Assembly: GCA_025766275.1 (NCBI GenBank)
Contig: JAFKAC010000025.1
Location: forward strand, 558,001 to 622,000
Reading direction: 5' to 3'
Source: Lactarius indigo
Lineage: Eukaryota; Basidiomycota; Agaricomycetes; Russulales; Russulaceae
Length of the DNA stretch: 64,000 nt
A program made the translations under genes and the position numbers. The stretch's first letter is position 1, and the number at the start of each line of letters is the position of its first letter. The notes under the pieces were generated by a model, which worked only from the letters and a program-made list of their open reading frames with translations, was not told the DNA's origin and made no database searches. This document shows, in pieces, positions 1-12,205 of the stretch.

Positions 1-655
1 TCAGTCAATCGATCGGTAGTCCAAGCTCAGAGGCTCGACTTTAGACGTGATGATGCACAAGAGTCACAAGGACACACATCACTTGGACTATAGAGGAAGG
101 CTAAGACTCGAAGGCCTAGCGAAGGACGGGAGACAAGGGACTTCACGTAGACGAGTGTAGTATTACACAAGAAGTCTAGTCTACCGTACAAGCTAGGTAG
201 TACTGGACTTGAATACACGAAGGACCAGCGCTGTTCCTAATTGGAGGACAAAGGGTGAAACATAAGAAGAATAAAGGACGTCTTGAATAGGAACAAAGGG
301 AAATCACGCGGGTTCGTGCGTGAGCGAGAAGGGAACAGAAACTAGCACATGTTGAGCTTTATCGAAAGATAATGTTGATAAGCAAAGCGCGTGATAGGAA
401 CCGGGTAAACGTATTGTCCGCGTAGTCATACAGGGCTCATAAAGTGAGGGAAGGGATCAAATGGAGAATGGAAAGAATGAGTTCAAGAAAAGAAGAGAAA
501 TCGTAACATCTTGGATTGTTTCGTCTCTTGTCCATGGGTTACCGATCTGAATGTAAGTCAACTCTGCACAAACATTGGAGGGTGGTGTGGTACGAACATT
601 GATAAAACAAGTTATGCACTCCACCATATCTTGCATCGACTCATCGCCCTTCTTT
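1..655. other. unassigned left edge
   Basis: No reading frame here resembles a known protein. The stretch lies just beyond the point where the transposase homology on the minus strand stops, so it may be further transposon or flanking repeat DNA. Nothing more can be supported from the sequence. Confidence 0.3.
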
Positions 656-659
656 CACC

Positions 660-2690
660 CATGAGAACCTGACGGAGAGCCACCGGCAGATGATTCACCG
701 TCGCTAGTGCCGGGTAAATCGCTAGTGGCATGGTTCCCATCATGGGATGTTGTTGGATTCACTGGTACACGCGACCCACTGGGTGGGGCATCGAAGCCTT
801 TGACATCACACATGCGGCAAAAGAACTTGCCCATTTGTCCGATGTGGCAAGCGAATTCACTTTGCATAGGATTGTCGCCAAGGAGGGCAGAAACAAATGG
901 TATAATAAGAACACGGGCTTCGTGGATGCAATCCCATGCCCAGATCCCCTCATCCCATGCGGCCCTGAAACCCCATAACGTTAATATGTAAGCGGAAGAA
1001 CAATAAATACACGGACTTGAGTTGCTCCACAATATGATCCATCATCTCAAGCGGTGATGTGAGGTTGGACGTGCAAAGGAAATGGATGTTATATTCTTTC
1101 TGAAAGTGAGCATGTGGGAGGCCAGCCGGAGAAAACAAAAACAAATAATGCTTGTTCCATTTTTTGGATTGATTACTGGAGACATCATCGCAATACAGCC
1201 AAATGGGGAAACAATATACAAATGTGCCACTAGCACGGACACGCCAACGATTCCCAACTGACAGTTGGGTCCTTGACCATGGTACAACCTCACCATCTGG
1301 CCATAGAATAGAACCTATGTGACATTGTGTATTCCCAGGATGAAGCGACTCACGCAAATGTACCAACAATGGACCTTGCACTGGGTAGCCCACTTGCAAA
1401 TTGACTGGAATCCCAGGTGTTAAACAGGATCAGGAACTCATCTTGTGGTATGATGATTGTCATGTACTCTTCCACTACCCACCCAGACCTGTCACCCTGG
1501 CCAACAGTGCACAGTGGCCACGCCTTCGCCAAGATCGAGTCACCACATAAGAACCAATGGTACGGCATGATAGCACGACCGTTGGCAAGAAAACACGGCT
1601 CGTGCACAAAGAAATGCAGGCCATTGATTACTGCCATAGGTGTGACGACAGCTGGATCAGCATTGTCGTGCCAGTGCCATCTGTGCCAATATTCACTAAC
1701 CATTTTGCCAGCATCCTCAGGGTAAAAGTGGAGATGCGGGTGGACTAGGGGGTTTGCCATTTCCTATACATAGTTACTGAGTAAGGAAATGTGTGCAAAG
1801 ATAAAAGAAATTTTACCTGAGATATAATATCTGCAATAGAGTTGACGAAAAAGTGATGTCCGTGCACACCAATATATTGGAAGGTACAAACACCACACAT
1901 ATCATGCAGCGCAGTGTTCTGAGCGTGGATGGTTTTTGCTGACAGGACATTTGATAGACCATTTATCCTAAGGAAGGAAAGCATTGTGTCTACTTGTTGC
2001 CTCGAGAACACGGAGCGAGGGGTATTTGTAATGATGTCAAGTGTGGCTGCCTAGCATAATATATTTCAATGGCCATCGACTCGGACACGATTCGCAAGAA
2101 GACTTACTACTTTGCTATGCCATGGGTACCACTCATCCGAGGCAGCACTTGGTGTGTGCATCAAATCTCCAAGAGGACTGTTATCTGGCTCTGCGATGTA
2201 AATATTGTGAGTTATTTGTGTGTCAGCTTTGTGACTGACCAGGAAGTTTGTCCTCTGCATCAAAGTCAAATGCATCCACAAACGCATCATCGGAATCGCC
2301 ATCACTCTCAATGAGAGCAGTGGGAAGGGGCTCAAACCCTTGTTCAGGCTATGTATGTCAAGATCGTCACCCAATACTATTCGCACAAGCTTAAGTTATG
2401 ATTACATGCACCTCTGTGGAGATATCAAATATACTTAGAAGGTCATCAGCGGGATCAAGGAATGCATCGCTCGGAGTACTAGCAGGGCCCTGTGTGAGGG
2501 TGGGGTCAGATCCAGCATCATCGGTCAATTGTGGTAGGGACCACTGATAAGAGATGAATTCCACAGACGACTTGTGTCTAGAGCTGGTAATGTGACGGCT
2601 CAAATGGCGTTCACGGTGTATGACGTTATCCCTGCAAATCGTGCAAGTCCAATTGCCCGGTGATACCAACTGCCAACCTGGAGAATGAGG
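660..2690 (-). mobile_element. decayed Plavaka-type (KDZ-related) transposase
   Basis: Read on the minus strand, this is a broken copy of the large transposase found in many agaricomycete genomes. It begins near 2690 with a C2H2-like finger (CTIC at 2640-2630, then His pairs), passes an acidic linker and reaches PRSVFSRQQVDTML (about 2010). Next come PHLHFYPEDAGK (about 1740), the WLYCDD...KKWNKH segment (about 1200-1150) and GDNPMQSEFACHIG (about 880). These blocks occur in the family's usual order. Frames change several times (near 2390, 2065 and 1040), and the protein stops at 660 well before the usual C-terminus, so it cannot be autonomous. Terminal repeats were not found. Assignment to Plavaka rests on remembered family motifs; a closely related KDZ-superfamily element is the main alternative. 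Confidence 0.75.
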
Positions 2691-3263
2691 TTAGCATGCA
2701 GATTAGCTGAGTCCAATTGCTGGGGTCACACACAGTCTCCTGGTAATTGAGCCCAAGGAGGGTCTTGCCTTGGTGCAGCAGACATCAGCAACAGTCAAGT
2801 ATAATTGTGATGGCTTGACACCAAGGTTGGACTATGGAAGTACTCTGTTCATTCAGCTCACTATTTATCGGTGAAGAGGCAGCAAATCCTTGGCATCGTT
2901 TGACATGGCACAGAAGACAGTGGGATTGATAAACACCAGATGGCACCCAAACTGTCCTCAGGACGTTGGCCAACACAACCTGATAACGATACGAAGACCG
3001 AGCCGGTTGTCACATCACCACTAGCCGACGGCAGAAATCGGCAAAAAATCGGTACAATATACGGTTGGTCCGGAGGCACTACCCGATGTCGCACCGGATC
3101 TCTCACTGAATTAAACCCAATTATTTATGATCACTGTGCCATGTTTCAGGGCATATCACAATCCTAAGTCTCATTTTGTCACGGTTAACCTCAGGACAGT
3201 TTGCTTTCCCAGTGGTGTACTCTGAGATCCGCTGTCCTAATTATCCAACACTCCACCCCACGC
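2691..3263. other. spacer between transposon remnant and MFS copy 1
   Basis: No gene is recognised. The right part is the 5' flank of the first MFS copy, comparable to the flanks of the later copies, which contain a recurring block that includes CATCTGACCCCAAAGC. Confidence 0.3.
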
Positions 3264-4463
3264 ATGTCTCCTGCGAAATCGTCCCAGGTCGTCGTTGATG
3301 AAGAGACGCCTCTTATTCATGACAGCTATGCACAACGAAAGCCGACACCTTTACCAAACACCCAGCTCTTCCTCCACTTGGTGCGCCTTGAAGAGCTAAT
3401 CATGTCCCATTCCATCAACCCTACATCGACGAGGTCGGTTCCCGTTCATTCGCAACGCACCAGCACTGATATTCCACTTTTGTTCAGCGAGTCAGCGACC
3501 TTTCGATAGTTGGCGGCGACTAGCGGAAAGTGGGCTATTACTCAGGGCTGCTCGTACGTACCGACCACTCGCTTCAGCGCCACTTGCCGCTCACCGACCT
3601 CCAGTGGAGCCGCGTCTCCAACCACATAGGGCGCAAGTCTATCCTCTTATTAGGTCCCGAGGGTTCCGTGGTACCGACGATCCTGTTCGGCCTTTCCCGT
3701 TCCTCCTGTGCCTTGTTCTCAGGCGCGCCCGGCCTCTGCTCACCGCCAGCTCATACGCTAACTTGGCGTCATTCACAGTCGCTGTTTGACCGGCGTCTCG
3801 AATGGCAACCTTGGCGTTATAGTATGCCCGCGGAGCTTGCGGACGAGATCAACGTCGCGCGCGAGTTTTCGTTGTCGCTGACGGCTCGCATGGCTGGTTA
3901 TATAATATGGTTCGACCTGTCTCTATCTTCCCCTTCTACGCTGACGACATTCCGACCTTCGTAGGGGGCGTCTTGTCGCGACCGCAAGATCACTGGCCAG
4001 ATCGCCTCTCTCATCCTTTCTGGGCCAAGTTCCCCTATCTCCTGCCGTGCATCGTGACTGCTGGCTGTGCCCTCATATAATCGTGATAGCGATGTATTTG
4101 GAAGAGGTAGGGCTTTCGAAACTTTTGGGGGGCGAATCGCGGGCTAATACATCATAGAAGAAGAGTGTGACCCAAACTCCAAAACAGGACCCGGAGGGGC
4201 CGCTGCCACTGCGCGCGCTGCTCACGAGACCCGTCCTGGTATCTGTATCCAGCTACGGGATGCTCGATATGGCCGCCATGACGCTCATCCCGCTGGTCTG
4301 GGTGACGCCCGTCGAGCTCGGCGGAATCGACTCTGATCTCGACCCTACGTCCACCGGTATGTGGACGTCCGGATACGGACGTCTGAACGGCCCCGTCCAG
4401 TTCACATCGTTCCCGTGCGTCATCGCGCGTCTCGGACCCGGGCACGTTTTCCTCACCAGCGTC
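3264..4463 (+). pseudogene. MFS transporter copy 1, broken
   Basis: Homologous to the intact copy at 13200-15019. The start MSPAKSSQVVVDEETPL is kept. The WSR..NHIGRK loop (MFS motif A, about 3609-3650), the SRPQDHW block (about 3975) and RALLTRPVLVSVSS (about 4215) follow in order, but frames shift near 3400, 3830 and 4080 and stops intervene. Homology ends abruptly near 4463 after VFLTS, where the sequence switches to the tail of a minus-strand NLR, so the last third of the transporter is absent. The same junction is present in copy 2. Confidence 0.8.
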
Positions 4464-5381
4464 CTCGTTACCTTTTCTGTTGATATTCAAGTTCGCTCGC
4501 GCAACGACCGTGTGGCTGGATCCGAGTGAGATGTGGTGCTGCGCGACACATCCCATCGCAAGCCGGCTCGACATCAGAAACCTCCAGCGTCTACGCGGCA
4601 GTCGTTCGGGCCATGCATCAGTCGGTCTAATCTCCGCAAAATAGCCTCGACATCATTCTCCCAAAATGCTTCTTCCCGAAATTTTCTAGTCACCGCTTTG
4701 AGCGAAAAACGATGTGTCCACGATAGGATAGACTCAATCGTCCCAGCTTGATAGTTGAGTTGCAAGGATAAGGGTAGAAAGGAGCTCAACTTCACGACTA
4801 TCTCAGTCATCACAGTCGCAGGTAGGACTTAAATATAAATGTCGAGGCGTCTCAAAAAGTTTTCAGACGGTTCGAAGAGGTCTAAAATGACATCGTGACA
4901 AGCGCTACGGCCTTGATCGCCTGGGGGTCGTAGATACAAAAACCGCAGGCCGTTCTGGATGCGACTGGTGGATACGTACAACGAGGAGGTCAAAAACCAG
5001 CTAGAATTGCTTTTGCGGACGGAAATAGTTATCCATATCGTAGCGCAGCCACGCAGAACGAAGAGCCAACCAAGGAGCCAACATACCATACCAATACCTT
5101 CTCCAAGCACAGTACTGGTAGAACAGGGTATACAAGATTTGCGCTGTACGCTTGAGCCATTTCGTCACTCTGCTGTCGTAACCTCGATCCTTCCGAAACG
5201 CTTGTGCTTGATATTGAAGCACAGCAATGACGGAACCAGTAGACTCACAATTTTGGAGCTTGAAGACGAGCTCATTTCTGACCAAATTTGTCCCAGTTCG
5301 CTTTACTCGCTCAAGGCAGCCTCGAAGTGATTGAAGGTCAGAAGAAACGTTGAGACCACCGCACCACTGTAAAGCCCGCAA
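4464..5381 (-). pseudogene. Goodbye-domain NLR remnant 1, NACHT deleted
   Basis: On the minus strand, 5330-4830 encodes an N-terminal Goodbye-type domain (fungal STAND N-terminal domain): TGTNLVRNELVFKL, VIAVLQYQAQAFRK, then NFLRRLDIY, and EAILRRLDRL near 4620. Directly after this (4574 onward) comes a stretch matching the post-NACHT region of NLR 2 (HTVVARANLNINR). The whole nucleotide-binding domain is therefore missing. Several frameshifts are present. The 3' end runs into the truncated MFS copy 1. It lies head to head with the 4HB gene at 5778. Established knowledge: Goodbye-NACHT proteins are intracellular receptors of the fungal NLR class. Inference: this copy is non-functional. Confidence 0.75.
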
Positions 5382-5777
5382 AAGTCATCATGGTTTGGAT
5401 TGTTCCCTCAAGCGATTACGTCAGAATCTATCCACATAAGTTACGTACCCAAACTGGGTCAAACGAAAATTACCGTGACACTAGTAGTGCCAGTGCGTGT
5501 GCGCAAACGCATCCAAGTTTATACCATCTCTCTCCTCCAGCCTGAGCCTCTTGGCCAACATCAGCACACTTGATGGAGCCGTTGATTGTCCCAGAACCAT
5601 TGTGTGAGCAGGCTGCCACACGACGCATTTCATAGGCAGTGTCCTAGGATCCGCCGGCGAACAGCCATCGCCTGCCCTTGTACACGTTTTTTTTGCCGCC
5701 GGCGTGGTCCCTCCTAGTTGGAAACGAGGGTGCTCACACCTCTACACCTCCCCATTACCACCGATTCGTCGCCCGTA
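5382..5777. promoter_or_regulatory. shared divergent promoter, unit 1
   Basis: About 400 bases separate the NLR remnant (leftward) and 4HB-1 (rightward). The block is strongly similar to 10681-11061 and, inverted, to 16752-17180. It holds an ATF/CREB-like octamer TTACGTCA at 5416-5423, conserved in unit 3 and changed to TTACATCA in unit 2. A bidirectional promoter role is inferred from position and conservation. Confidence 0.5.
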
Positions 5778-6890
5778 ATGTCGCTCAAACAGTTTTTTCG
5801 CAACTTGAAGCAAAGGACCCGTAAGTCTCGTTCTGCAATGTCTGGTGATCAGGCCCCGCTAGCAGCTCGTAAGTGTTACCTCAGTCACTCCAATACGATC
5901 TTTCTGATTGTTTTTTGCCAGAGGGTACCATCGTCGTTCCCGATCCAGCTTGGCAAATCGACACGCATGACGATATTGCAATGGGCGCGATTCAAACATC
6001 ACTCGCACTTATCAAGGAGGGGAGTTCCCTCGCAACCAAGTTCCCATTCATCGCTCCCATCGCCGGTCTCTTGCTTCAAGCACTCACCATACGCGATGCA
6101 CGTCTTACCCACATTTCCTTTGACCATGTTCTGATAAATGTGTCTCCAGGAAGTGAAGCAATATAAAGGGGAGTGTGAAATCGTGATAGGCAGACTCGCG
6201 AGAATCGCAGGGATCATTGTCGACGTCTGCGAGAAGTATAGCATGAGCGAGGAAGAACTACCGACTACTCTGAGAAATATTCTGAGTTCTCTTCAAAGGT
6301 TCGTCTCTTCGGCAACTATCACGCTTGCTGAGCCTCACGATCTGACGAAGGACCAGAGAGTTGGACAGGATCGGGTGGGTGTTGAAGAAGTGCTCCCGGA
6401 GAAAGGGCATCAAAGGGATGCTTCTACGCAAGGATTTGTTGACGAATATCAGGCAATGCGATGTGGAGTTATCTAATGTGCTTCAAGCGTTCCAGGTACG
6501 CCTTTTTTGCTCACTTACGTCAGTTGGGTGATATATCTCCCTGTAGGCAGAACTGGGATTAGACATTCGGTTTGCGTTGATCGTGCAGAGAAGAGAGGTA
6601 GGCACAGCAATATGAATCAAAACTTGCACAGTTGACACTCTCGCTGCGGCAATAGATCACCACTGACTCTGGTCCAATTGAAGCAACACCGTAAGCTTGT
6701 CTCAGCAGTGTTGATGCTATCGTGTGCAAGGTGCTGATGTGCCCCTCCCTCTAGGTCTATTCCCCAGGAGCCGAATCAGCCGATTGTCCATCCTGGCCAT
6801 CTTTGGACTTTTGGGACTTTAGACCAATCTGATGTAATTAAGTTAGTCAGGCCAAGAGGGGATCAGTGCCGTACACTTTTTTTTTTTTGA
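5778..6890 (+). CDS. MLKL-like 4HB protein, copy 1 (4HB-1)
   Basis: Seven-exon gene: 5778-5868, 5922-6097, 6150-6298, 6357-6495, 6547-6597, 6656-6690 and 6755-6890. The phases join without a break to give 258 residues. The N-terminus is short, basic and polar (MSLKQFFRNLKQRTRKS). Then comes an amphipathic stretch around ASLAL/FPFIAPIAGLLLQAL, EVKQYKGECEIV, a DVCEKY/ELPTTL helix and the LQRELDRIE coiled helix. This is the arrangement of the MLKL N-terminal four-helix bundle (HeLo-like), the membrane-acting part of necroptosis executioners and fungal relatives. No kinase or NACHT domain follows. The second intron uses a GC donor (6098-6099). The last exon ends at a TGA immediately after a run of 12 T. 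The gene is divergent from NLR remnant 1 and may act as effector or adaptor for such a receptor. Function is inferred from fold-type resemblance only. Confidence 0.7.
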
Positions 6891-7278
6891 CCCCCTATCG
6901 TCCCGCCAAACTGTCGTAACGAACGGCATGAACACAGCTTTAAATTAGACACGAACACATTACGTACTTTACCGTAACGCGTTCCTCCCACACCACTGTA
7001 CCCGTTGCACTCCAGTTCTCGAAGTATTGAGGGATGCAACCATTAACAACTTGAACAACAACGACCACCTGTCAACACGCCACGCCACGATGAGGTATCT
7101 TTCAACAGCGCCGCATCCAAGTTCTGACGGTCAAGACCGACTACTGTACATGGGTGGGTCCTACAATGGGCCGCCTGCTACCTGAAGCTAGTGCAGGCCC
7201 TCACTAGAGCTTTTAAGGCCGAGTTACGCTGAGACCCACGGTCCTCATTAAAAACTCTACCCTGCCCGTACATCTCAC
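6891..7278. other. spacer, unit 1 to unit 2
   Basis: No gene is seen. The spacer is 3' flank of 4HB-1 running into the 5' flank of MFS copy 2; the block ending in CTAGAGCTTTTAA just upstream of the MFS start recurs before copy 3. Confidence 0.35.
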
Positions 7279-7950
7279 ATGTCTCCTGCGAATTCGTCCC
7301 TGGTCGGCATCGATGAAGAGACGCCTCTTACCCATGGCGGGGTGTATGGCGAAAGCCGACACCTCTACAAAAGACCCAGCTCTTCCTCCTTCTCTTGGTG
7401 TGCCTCGCAGAGCCAATTGCGCCCTATTCCATGAGCACCTACATCAACGAGGTGGGTTCACGTTCATCCGCGACAAACTGACACTTATACTCTACTTTTC
7501 TGCGTTCGGCTTGCGAGCTGCCTTTCGATCGCCGGTGGCGATAAGCGGGAAGTGGGTATCACATATGGATGCACTTACACACCTCTACTTACTTCGGCAC
7601 CAGTGGCTACCGTCCACTGAACACAGAGGGCGCAAGCCCATCCTCGTATTGGGTCTCGCGATCGCAAAATCACTGGCCAAGTCGACCCTCGCACCCTTTC
7701 CGAGCCGAATGCCTATATTTCCTCCCGTGCACCGCGGCCGCTGCCACTGCACCCACTACTCACGAGACAGGTCCTGGCGTCGGTATCCAGCTCCAGCTAC
7801 GCGATGCTCGGCGGGCCCGACCCCAACTCGGCGTCGATCGACCTGTGGATGTCTGGATACGGGTGTATGAACGGCCTCGTCTATTTCACATCGTTCCTGT
7901 GCATCGTCGCTCATCTGTGACCCGAGCGCGTCGTCTGCCTCACAAGCGCC
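7279..7950 (+). pseudogene. MFS transporter copy 2, internally deleted
   Basis: The start (MSPANSSL...DEETPL) and the first helix region are recognisable. The reading then jumps from the GRKPIL loop (about 7629) almost directly to the SRDRK/ITGQ block, and on to LLTRQVLASVSS and DLWMSGYGCMNGLV (about 7840). Large internal segments are therefore missing and frames shift. Like copy 1, homology stops at the LTS block (about 7945) and fuses tail to tail with a minus-strand NLR. Confidence 0.75.
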
Positions 7951-10680
7951 CTTGATTTTATTTTTGTTGATATTTTCGTCAAGCTGCAGCAGAACGGAAA
8001 GGCACGCTCGCGCAACGATCGTATGGGCGCGACGCTGGGCAGGTTCGAGTGAGACGTGATATCGCGAGACACATCCCCTCGCAAGCCAGCTCGACATTAG
8101 AAATTCCTTTGCCGAAAAGTGGGAAAAGTGGACAATTTGTGAACCATCCACGGTAACGACAGCTATCGAGCTAGAACATGTAGAAAACACAACACCACCA
8201 GAATATTTCGGCCGTGGAGACGAGACCAATGTGGGTGTTTCCCCGGCGTCGAAATCGAGCGCATTCTCTCTGTGGCTCGACCCGAAGCGGTCTGGAAGCC
8301 ACGGCGATGCGCTGGAAGAGGCGGTGGGAATACGTCCAGTGTTTCATTTCTTCGTCAATATCCTGCCATGAGTCTTGGTATGTCTCGTCCAACGTTCCAG
8401 GTAATTCGTCTAACGTGCGCCAGATGCGTCCCGGAAGGATTGACATAGCTTGTCCAGTCGACAGTACACTGTAAGTACGTATTTACGACGATCACCCCAG
8501 ACAGAGAACGTCCGACCCTTCCTTAAATCTGTGGTCTTATTTTAGAATGTGCACAACGCCATGCGTATATCCAAGTCCCAGACGGACGCATATATAAGAC
8601 GACCCTCATCACTTTGGGTCGTTAGTCTCTCTTTCCCTCTTCCCATCACCTTTCGTGTATCCTCAGAACCGCTCTGGGAATTCCCGATCATTTGGAATAT
8701 ACCAATTTCTACGTTTCCGCGCGATCGACCTGGTAATCCGGCCGACCTCCACACACCCACCGAAATGTCGTAGGATCCTGTTAGAAAGGGCAGACACGGA
8801 GATACAGAGCGCCTCGCATTCCGTCAGCATTTTAGCAGAGCTGATCTATCACGAAGTTTCTTTCTTCTTCTTTCCGTCGGCTCGGGTGGGAGGCAAAGGT
8901 AAGAGAACGGCCCGGATGTCCTAGGGCGACTGGTAACGCACAGATGCAGACGTGAATGGTTGAGGTTGACGAGGTCCTTCACGAGAACCAGAACCCTTTC
9001 GCGAGCAGACAGTATACCAGAAGTTCTCGAGCATTCGTCGAGCGCATCAACTATAATAATATACGTCGAATCGAGGGTAGCAACAGTCTAAGATTGCTCC
9101 ATCGCCAGGCTGTAGAGAGCTATATCATATATCGAATACAGGTGGGAAAGGACGTCGTAGCACTGGTCGAGCCGAGCACAGATCTGAACAAGAAGAGAAG
9201 CCACAAAGCCACGGCGATTCTGTTTCTCTTCGTCCCTAAAGTCAAAATAGAAGAAGGCCATCGAGGCCAGTCCAGCCTCTTGCGTAAATCCGACGTAGCT
9301 GATGACTGTTGAGCTAGCGGGTGACAAAAGTACGATATCATCCAAAGATCTGCATACCAGAGAACGCTCTTCCCAGAGCCCGCTATAGAACTGAGACACT
9401 ATCAGCGGTCATCTGGTACAAACTGGGGTAAAGGGTACCCACATTTTCCATGAATCCATAATACGAATCCCCTCCTTTGTCACTCTAGAAATGCGACACC
9501 CTAGATAAACCAGGTCGTAGTGCCATCATGGTGAACGTCGCATGCAATGTTGTAGTTTTTCGGTGGATCTGGAGGAGAAAGTCAATTTCGGGATTTCTCT
9601 AGTGACTGGTCACTTCTTCATCTCATGCTGTGAGGAGCTACGACCGCGGAGAGACAACGAACATTTTGCTTTGCTCATATTGCTCGCGATGTCCTGTAGG
9701 ATCACTGGGAGTACATCCATACTCGAATTCCATCAGTGAAACAAACACACGGAGGGCTGTGCGGATGTCTTTCACTGGGGATGCCTTTTCGTCTAGGAAA
9801 TATATATAAGCGCTCATAAAGTCGAGTCAGAGAAGCAAACGAACACGGCCCACCATACATGAATAACCTCACATTCTCCACAGCCTCATGCGTCAGTCTG
9901 TCCAATCTCCGCAGAATACCCTTATCATCGTTCTCCCCAAAAAGCTTCTTCCCAGCCTTTTTATTTACCGCCTTGAGCGAAAAACGACGTGCCACTAAGA
10001 GATAGGCTTATTCAATCGTCCCTGCTTGATCTGTTGAGTCGCGAGGGCAAGGGTAGCAAGGAGTTCAACGAGAATCTTGACGACTATCTCAGTCATCGCA
10101 GTCGTAGGTGGGATCTTGGCATAAATATCGAGGCATCTCACGTTTTCAGACAATTCGACAAGGTCCAAAATGGCATCGTAGATGGCGCTAACATCCTTGA
10201 TCGCCCGAGGCTTGCAGATATAAAAACCATTCTGGAAGGAACTGGTGGGTACATACGGCAAGGAGAATTCCGAAACAAGCAAGAATCGCTTTCGTGGGCG
10301 GTAGTGGCGACATGTATTGTAGCGTAGCCGTGAGGAAAGAAGAACCAACAAACTACCCGGGCCAGACCAATACCCTCTCCAAGCACGGTAATGGTAGACA
10401 GTGTATACAAGATTTGCACTGTCCACTTGAACCATTTCATCACTCTGCCGTCGTTGCCTCGATACTTTTGAAATCCTTGCGCTTGATATTGAAGCACAGC
10501 AATGACGGAACTAGCAGACTCACAACTTTGGAGCTTGAAGACAAGCTCATTTCCGATCAAATTTGTCCCAGCCCGCTTCTCGTACTCGCTCAAGACAGCC
10601 TCGAAGTGATTAAAAGTCAGAAGAAACATTGAGGATATCGCACTACTGTAACTTAGAGCCCGCAGAATCATCATGATCAT
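7951..10680 (-). pseudogene. Goodbye-NACHT NLR remnant 2 (most complete receptor copy)
   Basis: Minus-strand order: Goodbye domain at 10640-9990 (FEAVLSEYEKRAGTNLIGNE, VIAVLQYQAQ, VLGEGIGL, then ILRRLDRLTHE near 9930). A NACHT domain follows with Walker A AGSGKSVLW at about 9385-9355, FFYFDFRDEEKQ (about 9250), Walker B IIIVDALDEC (about 9060-9030) and CVTSRP (about 8945-8930). Next is the winged-helix-like tail LDELPGTLDETY..HRLFQRIAVASRPLRVE (8410-8290), FSHFSAKEFL (about 8120) and a last helix LLQLDEN near 7990. Walker A and FFYFDF lie in different frames, stops occur near 9088 and elsewhere, and no repeat (ankyrin/WD) domain follows. Known role of the family: self/non-self sensing ATPases. 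This copy is a pseudogene unless the sequence contains errors. Confidence 0.8.
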
Positions 10681-11061
10681 GGTTTGGATTGTTCCCTCAA
10701 GCGATTACATCAGAAACTATCTATATTAAGTTACGTACCTGATCCGGGCCAAACGAGAATTATTGTGACACCAGTAATGCGTGTGCGCAAACGCATTCAA
10801 GTTTATATCATCCCTCTCCTCGAGCCTGAGCCTCTTGGCCCACGTCAGCACAATTAGGTGGAGCCGTTAGGTGTCCCAGAGCCAACATTTTGCGAGTGGG
10901 CTACCACACGATGCATCTCATAGGCAGTGTCCTAGGAAATCTGTGAACAGCTATCAGCTGCCTGTGTACCTTTTTTTTGGCGCTGCGGCTGTTCCTTCTA
11001 GTTGGAAACGGAATTCCTCATACCTCTGCACTTCCCCATCACCACCGATTCTTTGTCCATA
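10681..11061. promoter_or_regulatory. shared divergent promoter, unit 2
   Basis: Intergenic block between NLR 2 and 4HB-2, collinear with 5382-5777. The octamer site reads TTACATCA (10705-10712), one change from the TTACGTCA in units 1 and 3. Confidence 0.5.
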
Positions 11062-12205
11062 ATGTCGTCTAAACAGTTTTTTCACAAGTTGAAGCAAAGG
11101 ACCCGTAAGTCTCGTCCTGCGATGTCTGATGATCAGGTCCCACTGGCAGCTCGTGAGTATTAACTCGGTTAGGAGCTACCACGATACGATTTTCTGATCG
11201 TTTTTGGCCAGAGGGCACCACCGTCGTCCCTGATCCAGCTTGGCAGATCGACGCGCATGTGATTGGTGCGATTCAAACATCACTCGCACTTCTCAAGGAA
11301 GGGAGCTCGCTGGCAACCAACCTCCCATTCATCGCCCCCATCGCTGGTCTCCTACTTCAAGCACTAACCATGCGTGATGTACGTCTTACACACATTTCCC
11401 TTGACAATGTTCTGACGAATACGTCTCCAGGAAGTGAAGCAATATAGAGGGGAGTGCGAAATCGTGATGGGAAAACTGGCCAGAATCGCAGGGATCATAG
11501 TTGATGTCTGCGAAAAGTACGACCTGAGCGAGGAAGAACTACCGAGTACTCTGCTGAATATTCTGAGTTCTCTTCAAAGGTTCGTCTCTTCTGTGCCCAT
11601 CGCACTCGCTGAGCCTCACAATCTGACGAAGGACCAGAGAGTTGGACAGGATAGAGCAAGTGTTGAAGAAGTGCTCCCGGAGAAAGGGCATCAAAGGGAT
11701 GCTTCTACGCAAGGATCTATTGACGAATATCAGGCAATGTGATGTGGAGTTATCTAACGTGCTTCAAGCGTTCCAGGTACGATCCCTTTTGCTTATTCGT
11801 GTCAGTTGGGTGATATATCTTCCCGTAGGCTGAACTTGGATTGGACATTCGGTTTGCATTGATTGTGCAGACTCGGAGAAGAGAGGTAGGCACAGCAATA
11901 TGAATTAAAACTTGCACGGTTGACATTCTCGCTGCGGCAATAGATCACTACAGACTCTGACCAAATTGAAGCAACACCGTGAGCTCTTCTCAGAAGTGTT
12001 GGTAGTATCGTGTGCTGATGTGGCCTCTTCTAGGTCTATTCTCAAGGAGCCGAATCAGGCGATTGTCCGTCCTGGCCATTTTGGGACTTCTTTAGACCAC
12101 GTAATTATTCAGTCGAAAGATCGCCCAATCAGTGCTGTGCCCTTTTTTTTTTTCACCCCTATTTCTTTTTTTGACTGTACCACTCCGGCAACACGGCTCG
12201 TGTAA
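11062..12205 (+). CDS. MLKL-like 4HB protein, copy 2 (4HB-2)
   Basis: Exons 11062-11152, 11212-11378, 11431-11579, 11638-11776, 11829-11885, 11944-11978 and 12034-12205 join in phase to 269 residues. The layout equals copy 1: basic start MSSKQFFHKLKQRTRKS, hydrophobic helix FIAPIAGLLLQAL, EVKQYRGECEIV, EKYDLSEEEL, ELDRIEQVLKK, then DIRFALIVQ. A few codons after QIDAH are deleted relative to copies 1 and 4, and two extra codons (Thr-Arg) lie in exon 5. The second intron has a normal GT donor. The reading frame passes through a run of 11 T (Phe-rich) before its stop. The gene is divergent from NLR 2. 4HB assignment is by pattern; a cell-death effector role is inference. Confidence 0.7.

Noticed and set aside
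7951..10680. intact NLR gene with ankyrin or WD repeats
   Set aside because: Walker A and the following strand are in different frames, stops interrupt the domain, and the C-terminal repeat region is replaced by reversed MFS sequence.
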